A stretch of DNA of 13,609 nucleotides from JBBQQK01 sp038216025. GTDB lineage: Bacteria; Patescibacteriota; UBA1384; XYA2-FULL-43-10; 1-14-0-10-43-13. Both the position numbers and the translations under genes were made by a program. Location: positions 1-13,609 of the forward strand of contig JBBQQK010000023.1 of assembly GCA_038216025.1 (NCBI GenBank), written 5' to 3'. The notes beneath the pieces were generated by a model. That model was not told where the DNA came from. It was given only the letters and a program-made list of their open reading frames with translations, and did not search any database. Shown piece by piece: positions 1 to 8,100 of the stretch (position 1 is its first letter; the number at the start of each line of letters is the position of its first letter).

Positions 1-1155
1 GATACAGGCTCTATATCATCCACCTTCCCCTTCACTTCATCAGAGTTGACTCAAGATGATGGCATTTTATACGGTATCAACAGACACAACAATTCTTTGA
101 TTATTTTTGATCGGTTCAAGCTGGAAAATGCGAATACGGTAGTCTTTGCTAAATCCGGCTCAGGTAAATCATACTATGTGAAATTGGAAGCCCTTCGCTA
201 CCTGATGATGAACACAGACATTATTGTGGTGGATCCGGAAGATGAATACAAAACTCTTTGCGAAGCGGTTGGCGGAAGCTACCTTGAAATATCACTAAAT
301 TCGGACAAAAGAATAAACCCCTTTGATCTGCCTTCAACTCCGGAGGGAGAGACAGGAGAGGATGTTCTGCGCTCAAATATATCTTCTTTGCATGGACTGA
401 TAAATCTGATGGTTGGAGGACTTTCTCCAGAGGAAGATTCGACAGTTGATCGTGCCCTTTCTGAAACATACGCTTTAAAAGATATCACCATTGACCCAGA
501 AAGCCAGAGAAACGAGCCTCCGATTTTACAAGACTTTTATAATGTTTTAGCTAATATGCACGGCACAGAATCGCTTCGTGCCCGCCTCTCAAAATATACC
601 GAAGGCACATTTTCATCACTATACAACCAAAGAACGAATTTCGAATTAAGACCGGGTTTTGTTGTCTTCTCAGTAAGAGACCTGGAAGAACAATTACGGC
701 CTGTAGCCATGTACACTATCTTAAATTACATTTGGACAAAAATTCGAAGTGACATAAGAAGAAGATTGATGATCATCGATGAAGCTTGGTGGATGATGCA
801 ATACGAGGATTCCGCTAAGTTTTTGCATGGGCTTGCAAAAAGAGCTAGAAAATATTACTTGGGACTGACGATTATTAGCCAAGATGTTGAGGACTTTCTG
901 GGAAGCCGTTTTGGTAAAGCGGTTGTAGCAAACTCATCAATGCAGATACTTATGAAGCAATCAACCGCTTCTATCGATATAGTAGCTGAAACATTTAACT
1001 TAACTGAGGGCGAAAAGTACCTTTTACTAGAGTCAGATGTCGGAGAAGGCCTCTTTTTTGCCGGCATGAATCATGTTGCAATAAAAGTAGTTGCTTCTTA
1101 TACGGAAGATCAGATTATAACCACTGATCCCAAGCAGATACTGGGAGACCAATAA
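1..1155 (+). CDS. virB4: VirB4-type type IV secretion ATPase, C-terminal part (5' end outside window)
   Basis: The frame is open to the left edge, and the residues before the TTG at 46 (TGSISSTFPFTSSEL) match the conserved stretch ahead of the VirB4 ATPase domain, so that TTG is not the real start. Counting from base 1, the Walker A motif AKSGSGKS is at residues 50-57 and is followed by KLEALR. DPEDEY is near 78-83 and INPFDLP near 105-111. Walker B is LMIIDEAW at 256-263, followed by the family-typical LAKRARK and IISQDVEDFL. VirB4 proteins are cytoplasmic, membrane-associated hexameric ATPases that power type IV secretion and conjugation machines; full-length members are usually about 600-850 residues, so roughly half is present. 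It ends in TAA, 45 bases before the next gene. Family assignment is firm; the transported substrate cannot be told from this window. Confidence 0.95.
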   Translation, partial: DTGSISSTFPFTSSELTQDDGILYGINRHNNSLIIFDRFKLENANTVVFAKSGSGKSYYVKLEALRYLMMNTDIIVVDPEDEYKTLCEAVGGSYLEISLNSDKRINPFDLPSTPEGETGEDVLRSNISSLHGLINLMVGGLSPEEDSTVDRALSETYALKDITIDPESQRNEPPILQDFYNVLANMHGTESLRARLSKYTEGTFSSLYNQRTNFELRPGFVVFSVRDLEEQLRPVAMYTILNYIWTKIRSDIRRRLMIIDEAWWMMQYEDSAKFLHGLAKRARKYYLGLTIISQDVEDFLGSRFGKAVVANSSMQILMKQSTASIDIVAETFNLTEGEKYLLLESDVGEGLFFAGMNHVAIKVVASYTEDQIITTDPKQILGDQ

Positions 1156-1200
1156 ATTACGAGCGTGCGTATTTCATCATTTTGATTGAATTAAGAAATT

Positions 1201-2367
1201 ATGAGTCATCTGAGGGGCAAATCACCAATATTAACAATGCTATTAATAGGATTGGTATGTATAGTATTGCTTTTTGCACTCGCTGCAGCGGCATCAGCAT
1301 TTGGATTTATTAAGCAAGGAGATCCGGCTCCAAATACTTTGGGGAAAGCTGGAACTGTTCAGTGCTCCGCTTGGGGAAATGCGCCAGACCAGTATCAAAC
1401 ATTGATTACCGGTGCTGCAAATAAAGTTGGCATGCAACCGGCTCTCTTGGGCGCGGTTTTTCTTTCGGAACACGGAGACGCCTGGCCAAAAACCCCAATT
1501 AATGGACCATGGGCCCAAGGTGGCAAGGGCAAAGGACCTTTTCAAATCGAAAACTGGGATGGTTTTTGGAAACAGGTTATTGCGCAAGGATACAATGGAG
1601 GCAAGTCGCTCTCCGAAAGTGATCCAAATAACTTTGAAGACTCATCTATTGCATCAGCCGTAAGTCTCATTGTTGGAATGAAAGCCAAGGACATACCGGT
1701 TAATACCACGGAGCAAAAATACGTCATGTATGTCGGCATGTATCACAACAGAGGCAGTTCTGCGGCATATAAATGGGCTGAAGATGAGTATAATTTGAAC
1801 AATCCTCCCGAAAACAAAACAAACCCTGGGTGGGAATGGGGTGCCAACGATTATGCCCACCGCACCTGGAGACATTTTCAAGATCTTCATAACGGCTGCA
1901 CTCAATATGCATCTGCCGGAGGCACAGAATTAGGACTGAGGATCAAAGCGTCCGCATTTGAAGAGTTGAAAGATTGCGATGGAAAAGGAGCCGATGCTTG
2001 TAGCCCCAAATATTCAGGAGGACAAAAGGAACCTAAGTGGTGTTCAAATTTTGCGACTTGGGTTTACAAAAAAAATATCAAAGATTTTGGCAATCAAATA
2101 AATATGGCCTCAGCTTTCGCGACTGAATTCAGCAAAAAAGATTCCCCCCACCAATACATCGCTTCTCCAACGAAGGTAGATCAGGGCGACATTGGGGATG
2201 TCTTATTTTTCAAATCGGGCGACAGAATAAGTCACGTAGAAATCATAGTAGCAAGAGGAATCAATGAATTTGAAACCATCGGCGGCAATACAAATAACAC
2301 CGTCTTAAAGACCAAAAGGCCGTTAAAAAACGGCAACATGACAATAGCAGGAATAGGAAAATGGTAA
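1201..2367 (+). CDS. Membrane-anchored bifunctional peptidoglycan hydrolase: lysozyme-like (SLT-type) plus CHAP domain
   Basis: A short positive N-terminus and one hydrophobic segment (about 11-35) predict an N-in anchor with the enzyme outside. Residues about 60-232 look like a lysozyme/SLT fold: LSEHG with presumed catalytic E90, GPFQI at 112-116 in place of the usual GxMQ, and YHNRG at 181-185 in the place of the AYNxG motif. Residues about 275-388 form a CHAP amidase/endopeptidase domain: C281 in KWCSNFATWVY, H345 in SHVEIIV, and N363 in GGN as the likely third residue. Such two-domain enzymes (Tn916 Orf14/VirB1-like) cut glycan strands and peptide bridges so that a secretion channel can cross the wall. 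The ATG is preceded in frame by a stop at 1192-1194, so it is the first possible ATG. No good Shine-Dalgarno is seen. The CHAP call is stronger than the lysozyme call. Confidence 0.88.
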   Translation: MSHLRGKSPILTMLLIGLVCIVLLFALAAAASAFGFIKQGDPAPNTLGKAGTVQCSAWGNAPDQYQTLITGAANKVGMQPALLGAVFLSEHGDAWPKTPINGPWAQGGKGKGPFQIENWDGFWKQVIAQGYNGGKSLSESDPNNFEDSSIASAVSLIVGMKAKDIPVNTTEQKYVMYVGMYHNRGSSAAYKWAEDEYNLNNPPENKTNPGWEWGANDYAHRTWRHFQDLHNGCTQYASAGGTELGLRIKASAFEELKDCDGKGADACSPKYSGGQKEPKWCSNFATWVYKKNIKDFGNQINMASAFATEFSKKDSPHQYIASPTKVDQGDIGDVLFFKSGDRISHVEIIVARGINEFETIGGNTNNTVLKTKRPLKNGNMTIAGIGKW

Positions 2368-2376
2368 AAAAACCAA

Positions 2377-3615
2377 ATGAAAACAAAAAAACATAAAATT
2401 TACACAAAAATCATCCTGGCGTCAGGCATTTTTATAGTGGCTTTATTACTTTTTATTTACCTGGCCTCTAAATCTTATATATACATAAAAGTCACGCCTA
2501 GAGAATCTACAGTCGAGCTGGACGATAAGGCGTTCAAATCAAATAAAAGCGGGGTGTATAAGGCTCTTACCACCCCTGGCAAGCATGTAGTTTTGGTAAA
2601 AGCAAATAATCACGTTGGCATATCTAAAGAGTACAACCTCCGTCGAGGCATAAAAACTACTATTAAAGTTGATTTAAAGGAAATAACTCCAAGCGAAAGC
2701 CCAGAATCTTCTCTTAACCTTATTGAGAAAGGCGGCAAACTTCTGACGATAGGACAAGAAAATCAAAATGACTTCTATTACTCAAATGATAAACTCAGTC
2801 AATTTTTTAAAGGCACTTTTGAAGGTACAGTCTTCCGTAAAAATCCCATTACAGAGCCAAAAATGTCAGGAATAAAAGAGATAATTTGGTCCCCCACAAA
2901 AGAACTTGCCCTTTTGATAAAAACCGATAATAACATAAATCTTTTTGATTTCAAGAAATATGATTTTATCAACCAAAGCGAAATTCCTTGGGGAAACAAT
3001 ATCGGCAGCGTAGCTTGGGCGCCAGACAACTCGCAAATCGCATACTTTTCTGATGATGGAAACGGAAAATCTTTGTTTTTGTCTGACATACCGAATAAGA
3101 ACAAAGAGCGAGTTATAAATTTCAATGAGCACAACGATATAATCAATCCTCTCCTTAAGTGGTCGGCAGATTCCAATTTTATTTTGGTACTTTCCCGAAG
3201 CAAGAACAATCAGCAAAATAATGTTTATGTTTTCAGTACTTTCAGCAGAAAGCTCGTGGCCTATACCGAAGATGGCAGCTACACAGATGCAATCTTTAAT
3301 GCCGATAATAATTTTATCGTTGCAAACAAATCAGATAGTTCTTATTTGATTGATTTCAAAAAACCAAACGAAGCAGTAAAACTTTCCGCCTTCTTGGATT
3401 TACACAACTTAATAGCTGATTCAAAAAATTACAATGTAGTCTACACGCTTACAAACGGCAGTCTTTTTGGCTTTGATTTATCGAACAATAAAAAAAGCGG
3501 CTATGTGATCGATAACATTGGCAACCAAAAAATTGAATTGTGTTATCTCTTAAATAGCGGTAAAATATTGGTATACCAAACGCCAGAAGGTGTCTTCTGG
3601 ATTAGCTTAGAATAA
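2377..3615 (+). CDS. Membrane-anchored PEGA domain plus beta-propeller-like protein
   Basis: A lysine-rich start (MKTKKHKIYTK) and a hydrophobic helix at about 12-30 predict an N-in anchor. Residues about 34-102 look like a PEGA domain: IYIKVTPRESTVELDD, then TTPGKHVVLVKA, a beta-rich fold often found on surface proteins. The rest is beta-propeller-like, with repeated blade starts of the form W/F-x-x-D: WSPTKELALLI at 171, WAPDNSQIAYFS at 214, WSADSNFILVLS at 262 and a weaker FNADNNFIVANK at 307. This resembles TolB/WD40-type PD40 repeats. A role as a protein- or wall-binding scaffold outside the membrane is inferred; no catalytic motif is seen. It starts 9 bases after the upstream stop and in the same frame, which supports co-transcription. 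It has only one cysteine (C389). Confidence 0.8.
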   Translation: MKTKKHKIYTKIILASGIFIVALLLFIYLASKSYIYIKVTPRESTVELDDKAFKSNKSGVYKALTTPGKHVVLVKANNHVGISKEYNLRRGIKTTIKVDLKEITPSESPESSLNLIEKGGKLLTIGQENQNDFYYSNDKLSQFFKGTFEGTVFRKNPITEPKMSGIKEIIWSPTKELALLIKTDNNINLFDFKKYDFINQSEIPWGNNIGSVAWAPDNSQIAYFSDDGNGKSLFLSDIPNKNKERVINFNEHNDIINPLLKWSADSNFILVLSRSKNNQQNNVYVFSTFSRKLVAYTEDGSYTDAIFNADNNFIVANKSDSSYLIDFKKPNEAVKLSAFLDLHNLIADSKNYNVVYTLTNGSLFGFDLSNNKKSGYVIDNIGNQKIELCYLLNSGKILVYQTPEGVFWISLE

Positions 3616-3622
3616 CCGGTTA
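3613..3622. promoter_or_regulatory. Perfect 10-base palindrome TAACCGGTTA at a stop codon
   Basis: TAACCGGTTA overlaps the TAA of the PEGA-propeller gene and opens the longest gap inside the operon (62 bases). It could be part of an operator or pure chance. A TATAAA at 3655-3660 could serve as a -10 box, but I find no convincing -35 box 16-18 bases upstream, so I do not call a promoter here. Confidence 0.15.
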
Positions 3623-3665
3623 TGGGGCAATCCATCAATATTTTATCAGACTACTATAAATGACT

Positions 3666-3674
3666 AAGGGAGGG
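3666..3674 (+). promoter_or_regulatory. Strong Shine-Dalgarno (AAGGGAGGG) for the M15-like gene
   Basis: The purine-rich AAGGGAGGG lies 3-4 bases before the ATG at 3678, and a TAA in the same frame sits immediately before that ATG, fixing the start. It is the clearest ribosome binding site in the window; the genes at 1201 and 2377 have none comparable. This suggests that the M15-like protein and the coupled giant gene are translated independently of the genes upstream. Confidence 0.7.
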
Positions 3675-3677
3675 TAA

Positions 3678-5039
3678 ATGAGAGGGGTAATAGAACCGGA
3701 AAAGAGAGACCTCGACTACGATTTAAAGGATCAGCCACACAATAATGATCCTTATTTTCTTAGTGGCAAAGATAATAACACCGATAAGGCAGCAGGCATT
3801 TCATCACCTCCTTCAATCAAAAAATCTATAGTAAACGATATAGGCTCTTCCACCGGATCAGATGAAGACTCCTTTGGTCCGGATGGCGTCGGAGAACAAC
3901 CGGGAGCTCCTTCTCTAGGCAAATCTCAGGACAAATCATACCGCGAACTGTCAGATAAGTTTCTGCCCGGCGGTGGACCGGCACAAAAGACGAAAGATTC
4001 AAAAAACAAAGAAGGTTCCGGCAAAACAGAAAAAAGCGATAAAAGCAGCAGCAAAATAGGAAAAACTGCAGAAAAAGTAAGTTCAGCTGCCAAAGGCTTA
4101 AAAGAAAACCTTGAAAAAATTGAAAAAGTAAAAAAAGCGATTGCTTTTGTGAGAAACATAGGGTTGATCATTGCCAACTTTTGGCCGGTCATTATCATCG
4201 TTGCCATATTGCTTTTTGCACTCGTTCTATTTACGGTTCTGTATTCCAGAGCAAATTCCTCTCCAAGCGCTTCGGGCTCATCGATGACCGTTGCGGTAGA
4301 TCCCCTAACCGACAAAGATCTTCTCCGAAAAATACTGATCTTGTCCGGGGATTCTGCCACCTTAAACAAATTTTCTCAAGATCAAATTAAATCATTGTCC
4401 GGTCAGTTGACTGGCCTCAAAGAATTCACTGACGACACAACAGATGCCAAGATTGATGCCGTCGTTGCTAAACTTAAAGTTTTTAATCCGTCGGTCAATA
4501 AAACAGACGGCGCCAATATTATCAAAGAAATCAAAGCGATAGTAGGCACTTTAAATACTTGCGCCAAAGTTGCAGTTCATCCAAATGTAACTGTAAAGAA
4601 TGCCGATGACAAAAAGGGCCTCTTGGCGGGCAATTCGATGCGAAAAGATGGCACCTTCACCCCGTTGGACCAAGGCATGTGCAAGATGTTGTTAGCCTTA
4701 GCGGACAACGCTAGCACAATTGGTATCAGCAAGGTAAATATACTAGTACTAACTCGCGCGCACGGAAAAACTGTAAAAAAAACAACAATAACTTCCATGC
4801 ATTACTATGGCAAAGGCGTCGACCTTAGTATGGATGACTCTGACAAAATTATGAAATGGATCGTTCAGAACGAGCAAACACTAAAACAGCAAAATGCCTT
4901 TCCCAAACAGTCAATCGGTCCAGACAAGGACTGCGATTGGCAAATTAATCGGGGTGTTCAGGCAAAATGTTGGTATGACAACGCGAAACATAATTATGAT
5001 CACGACAAAAACAACCCTCATATTCACATAGGATTCTAA
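3678..5039 (+). CDS. Single-pass membrane protein with C-terminal M15/VanY-like zinc peptidase domain
   Basis: Residues 1-155 are polar and low in complexity, rich in D, S, G and K, with a lysine-rich predicted helix at about 115-155. One transmembrane helix follows at about 161-190, giving an N-in, C-out topology. All four cysteines (295, 335, 419, 431) are in the outer part. The C-terminal domain carries SMHYYGKGVDLS at 373-384, matching the SxHxxGxAxD motif of M15 peptidases with H375 and D382 seven residues apart, as in known zinc D-Ala-D-Ala peptidases. The protein ends in NPHIHIGF, where H448-x-H450 fits the HxH motif carrying the third zinc ligand. R360 (LTR) may be the arginine that precedes this motif in the family. 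The likely role is cutting peptidoglycan peptides next to the secretion apparatus. Sequence outside these motifs is divergent, so activity and substrate are inferred. A TAATG overlap couples it to the next gene. Confidence 0.82.
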   Translation: MRGVIEPEKRDLDYDLKDQPHNNDPYFLSGKDNNTDKAAGISSPPSIKKSIVNDIGSSTGSDEDSFGPDGVGEQPGAPSLGKSQDKSYRELSDKFLPGGGPAQKTKDSKNKEGSGKTEKSDKSSSKIGKTAEKVSSAAKGLKENLEKIEKVKKAIAFVRNIGLIIANFWPVIIIVAILLFALVLFTVLYSRANSSPSASGSSMTVAVDPLTDKDLLRKILILSGDSATLNKFSQDQIKSLSGQLTGLKEFTDDTTDAKIDAVVAKLKVFNPSVNKTDGANIIKEIKAIVGTLNTCAKVAVHPNVTVKNADDKKGLLAGNSMRKDGTFTPLDQGMCKMLLALADNASTIGISKVNILVLTRAHGKTVKKTTITSMHYYGKGVDLSMDDSDKIMKWIVQNEQTLKQQNAFPKQSIGPDKDCDWQINRGVQAKCWYDNAKHNYDHDKNNPHIHIGF

Positions 5040-5041
5040 TG
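5030..5041 (+). promoter_or_regulatory. Translational coupling site (AGGA ... TAATG)
   Basis: The stop of the M15-like gene (TAA, 5037-5039) shares its last base with the ATG of the giant gene (5039-5041). AGGA at 5030-5033, inside the last codons of the upstream gene, lies 5 bases before that ATG and can serve as its ribosome binding site. This layout normally means the two proteins are made together. Confidence 0.75.
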
Positions 5042-5113
5042 ATAAAATTGAAAAAAATCTTAATAATCGTTCTTATCATCCTGTTTGTATTTGATGTGCC
5101 ATTGTCTCATGCA
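5039..5113 (+). other. Signal peptide of the giant protein
   Basis: MIKLKK is followed by an unbroken hydrophobic core (about residues 7-19) and a short polar end with SHA at 23-25, a fair signal peptidase I site before EEALPTPDD. An uncleaved anchor is possible, but the small residues at -1 and -3 favour cleavage. Confidence 0.8.
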
Positions 5114-8100
5114 GAAGAAGCGCTGCCGACGCCAGATGATGCAAGCCAGAATATTGATGCAATCGAAGAAGAAGGCACTTATTCCCTAACCGCGGAAGCT
5201 TACGAAGAACCGTCCGATGACGCAGAAAAAATAGACCCCTTCTCACTTTACGTTGGGGCAATCGGAGGCATAACTGAAGACAATAATAACGATACTATAA
5301 ATCCTAACTCCATTTTTGACGGTGGTAAATTTGGACAGGCTCGCATTATCTTGAATAGCGACGATCTTTCTGCCGTAAGATCGCTTAAGTGCTTAGGCGA
5401 GTCCGATCTTATGATTGACTTCGATAATGATTTCCTCAACTTTCTACATTTCATCCCTTCTGACCTGCCAACAGAATTATTGCCAAAGCCTGAAACGGAA
5501 GAGGATCTCTTGAAAATGAAATTCGAAAGCCCTCAAACATTTGCTCAATATAAAACAGTGGCCCGAGCGCAATGGGGCGAAGTAAACGGAGCCAACTTTG
5601 CTTCAAGCCTGTCCTTGATGAAATGCATGGACAACACTATCGAGGACCTAGCTTCTTTGGACCCTCAGTATGTAAACGATATCGTTTCAGATATGAAAAG
5701 TTCACTCGTAGTCGACATCAGAACATTAAAGACAATAAACTATCTTGTTACACCAAAAAACCAAGGCGGAGCCGGTCACTACAGAATAAGAGTCAACCGT
5801 ATTCGGGCTGGGTATACAGCCAAATCAGAAAAAATGCGACAGACCAGAGAATCTGACGCCATTTATAGCCAAATGCAAGGAGTAACATTTGGCACCAACA
5901 GCGCAAATTTGTCCGGCCAGACCGCTGCTGAAATTGGCATGAGCCGAGAGATTGAACCGGCCAACAGCAATGGTTCTTTGGCTACTGTCGAAGATGAGAA
6001 CGGTGACGAATACGACGCTTACATGTCAAGCCAAAAAGAAAGTGAAAAAAATATATCGGCACATGCTGATGGCAAGGCAATCGATATTTCGGAGATTGAT
6101 GATATCAGATGCACTCTGATCAAGAAAAGGCGTATTGGCAAAACCAGTAAAAGCAAGAGTACGCAGCGGCCTATTAAACTTGCTTGGCAAACCAAAGAAG
6201 GCTTCACCGCATCCGGCGGACAAACAGAAATGCAACAAGATCTCATGCAAGTCTTTAGAACGGCCGCTCAAGATAGCTTAACTGAACTTTTAGGACAGTT
6301 TGATACCGATGTTTCGACTTATGACGGAGATCTGTCAAAAGCCAGTTTTGAAGACCTTACTCAGATCATGGGCAAATCACTTTTGGCAGAGATATTAAAC
6401 TCCCCCGGAAGCAATCTGTCTGGATACGACGTATCTAGCACCATGGAAAAATTGGGCAGTATGTATATTGCTGACTATCTTGGAATGCCAAGAGAATTGT
6501 TTACAGGCAAAAATATCAACACTCTTGAGCATTTTGAAACAGCTATCGGAGAAGCAGCCGTATCTCAAAAATTGGGCCTTCCTATCGGTACATTTTCAGC
6601 AAACAATCTTGAGGCAATGCTTATCGGTGTCGGACAAAGAAAAATTGAATACGAAATGGGTCTTGATTCAGGCGATCTTCTTGGCATATTCAATACCTCC
6701 CCTCTGCCTGTCAACGAAAACATCACTATTAACGACAAAGGGACTATTACCTATGTTTCTCCGGTTTTAGCAACTGCTGTAGGAAAAGCGGTAATAGAAA
6801 AAAATCTTTCTTTAAAGAAGGGCTCTTTTGCCGGTAAAAATTTTGGAGACCTTAAGAAAAATCTCGGTAAATATAAAGCTGATTTGATTTTTGCCGACCC
6901 AACATATGCTGACAATATGCTTCATCTCCCAAAAGGAACTACCAAAAAGTTGAAAAGTGGCGGAACATCTCCAACCGAATACGCTCGATTAATAGGGCAG
7001 GTCAGAATGGATGATACCGCTTATGGTCTACGTTACTTCGCGGCGACAGATGCTGCCTATAACCTGCCAAGAAATATCTGGGATGGCGCTTTAGTCGGTA
7101 ATACAGAAAGCCTAAAAACTATTGGCACAAAGAGTCTTTCACACGCTTTTTCAGAAGAAGATGAACAGCGTCAAGCACTGGAATTGTGGATCGCTAGCAA
7201 TACAACAAAGAGAAATATTTCCGATTGCATTATTCCGGAAAAGATTGAACAAGCAATCACGGTTACCAATGCAGACAATACGACTTCGGCCAAAGTAGTA
7301 CGAATCAGCCAAGAAAGAGCTTTATCGATTGGTCTTGAGGAGGGAGATTTATTCTCCATTCTCGGTTGTTCTGTAACTAATGGCGAAGCCATATTTCAAA
7401 GACTTGGCAGCAAAATTTTATTTTATGCTTTTTCAAATTATGCCTTAAATCCAGGCAGCAAGCTTACAATCGACATCAGCAACACCGACCCTCAATTGCA
7501 TACTTCTAATTCAACAATTAATTTCTACGTCCAAAGAATTGAAAGAATTCAAACACTGACCAAAAGAGTGAAGAATAATTGGAAAGAAATACAAGGCAAT
7601 GCCAAATACGACTATATCAATAGCAGCCTTAGCAATGTCATCTCAATTCTAGATAGCCCTAGCGCATTTACCGACAAAGAAGAAATTCAACGAACGGTCC
7701 GTAAGATTAAAATTGAAACGGAATATTTGAATACACAATTCAAAGAACAGGCGGAAGTTAATACTGCCTTAGTTATCAAAATCAATGACACGATGATAGA
7801 TATGTCTGAATTGATACGTCTTTGCACTGAAATACTGAGTGGAAAAGAGATCGCCACGTCAGATAGCCTTACTTTCAACACCATCCCTGAAGGGATTTTC
7901 AACACTTCATCCGGCAGCTCAAACAGCAATACCCAGATCTCTAGCAAAACCAATAAAACAGCTCTGATGCTTTTGCTTTCACGCAAAATAAAGCCTAAAG
8001 ATTTCTTGCTTCAGCTTGGAACGTCGAGAACAGAATCTTCTCTTGACCTTCCAACTAATTCTTTGTCCTATTTTGTTCAGAATTTTGAGTCAAAAGGAGT

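Noticed and set aside
46..48. TTG as the start codon of the VirB4 gene
   Set aside because: The frame stays open to base 1 and the residues before it are conserved VirB4 sequence; the gene is cut by the window edge.
3623..3677. A sigma-70 promoter before the M15-like gene
   Set aside because: A TATAAA is present at 3655-3660 but no recognisable -35 element lies at the right distance; AT-rich sequence gives such -10 matches by chance.
3926..4369. Minus-strand frame of 147 codons opposite the M15-like gene, and similar minus-strand frames such as 2799-3209 and 9181-9486
   Set aside because: They lie opposite well-supported genes, show no recognisable domain and have no plausible start context; they are shadows of the coding strand.
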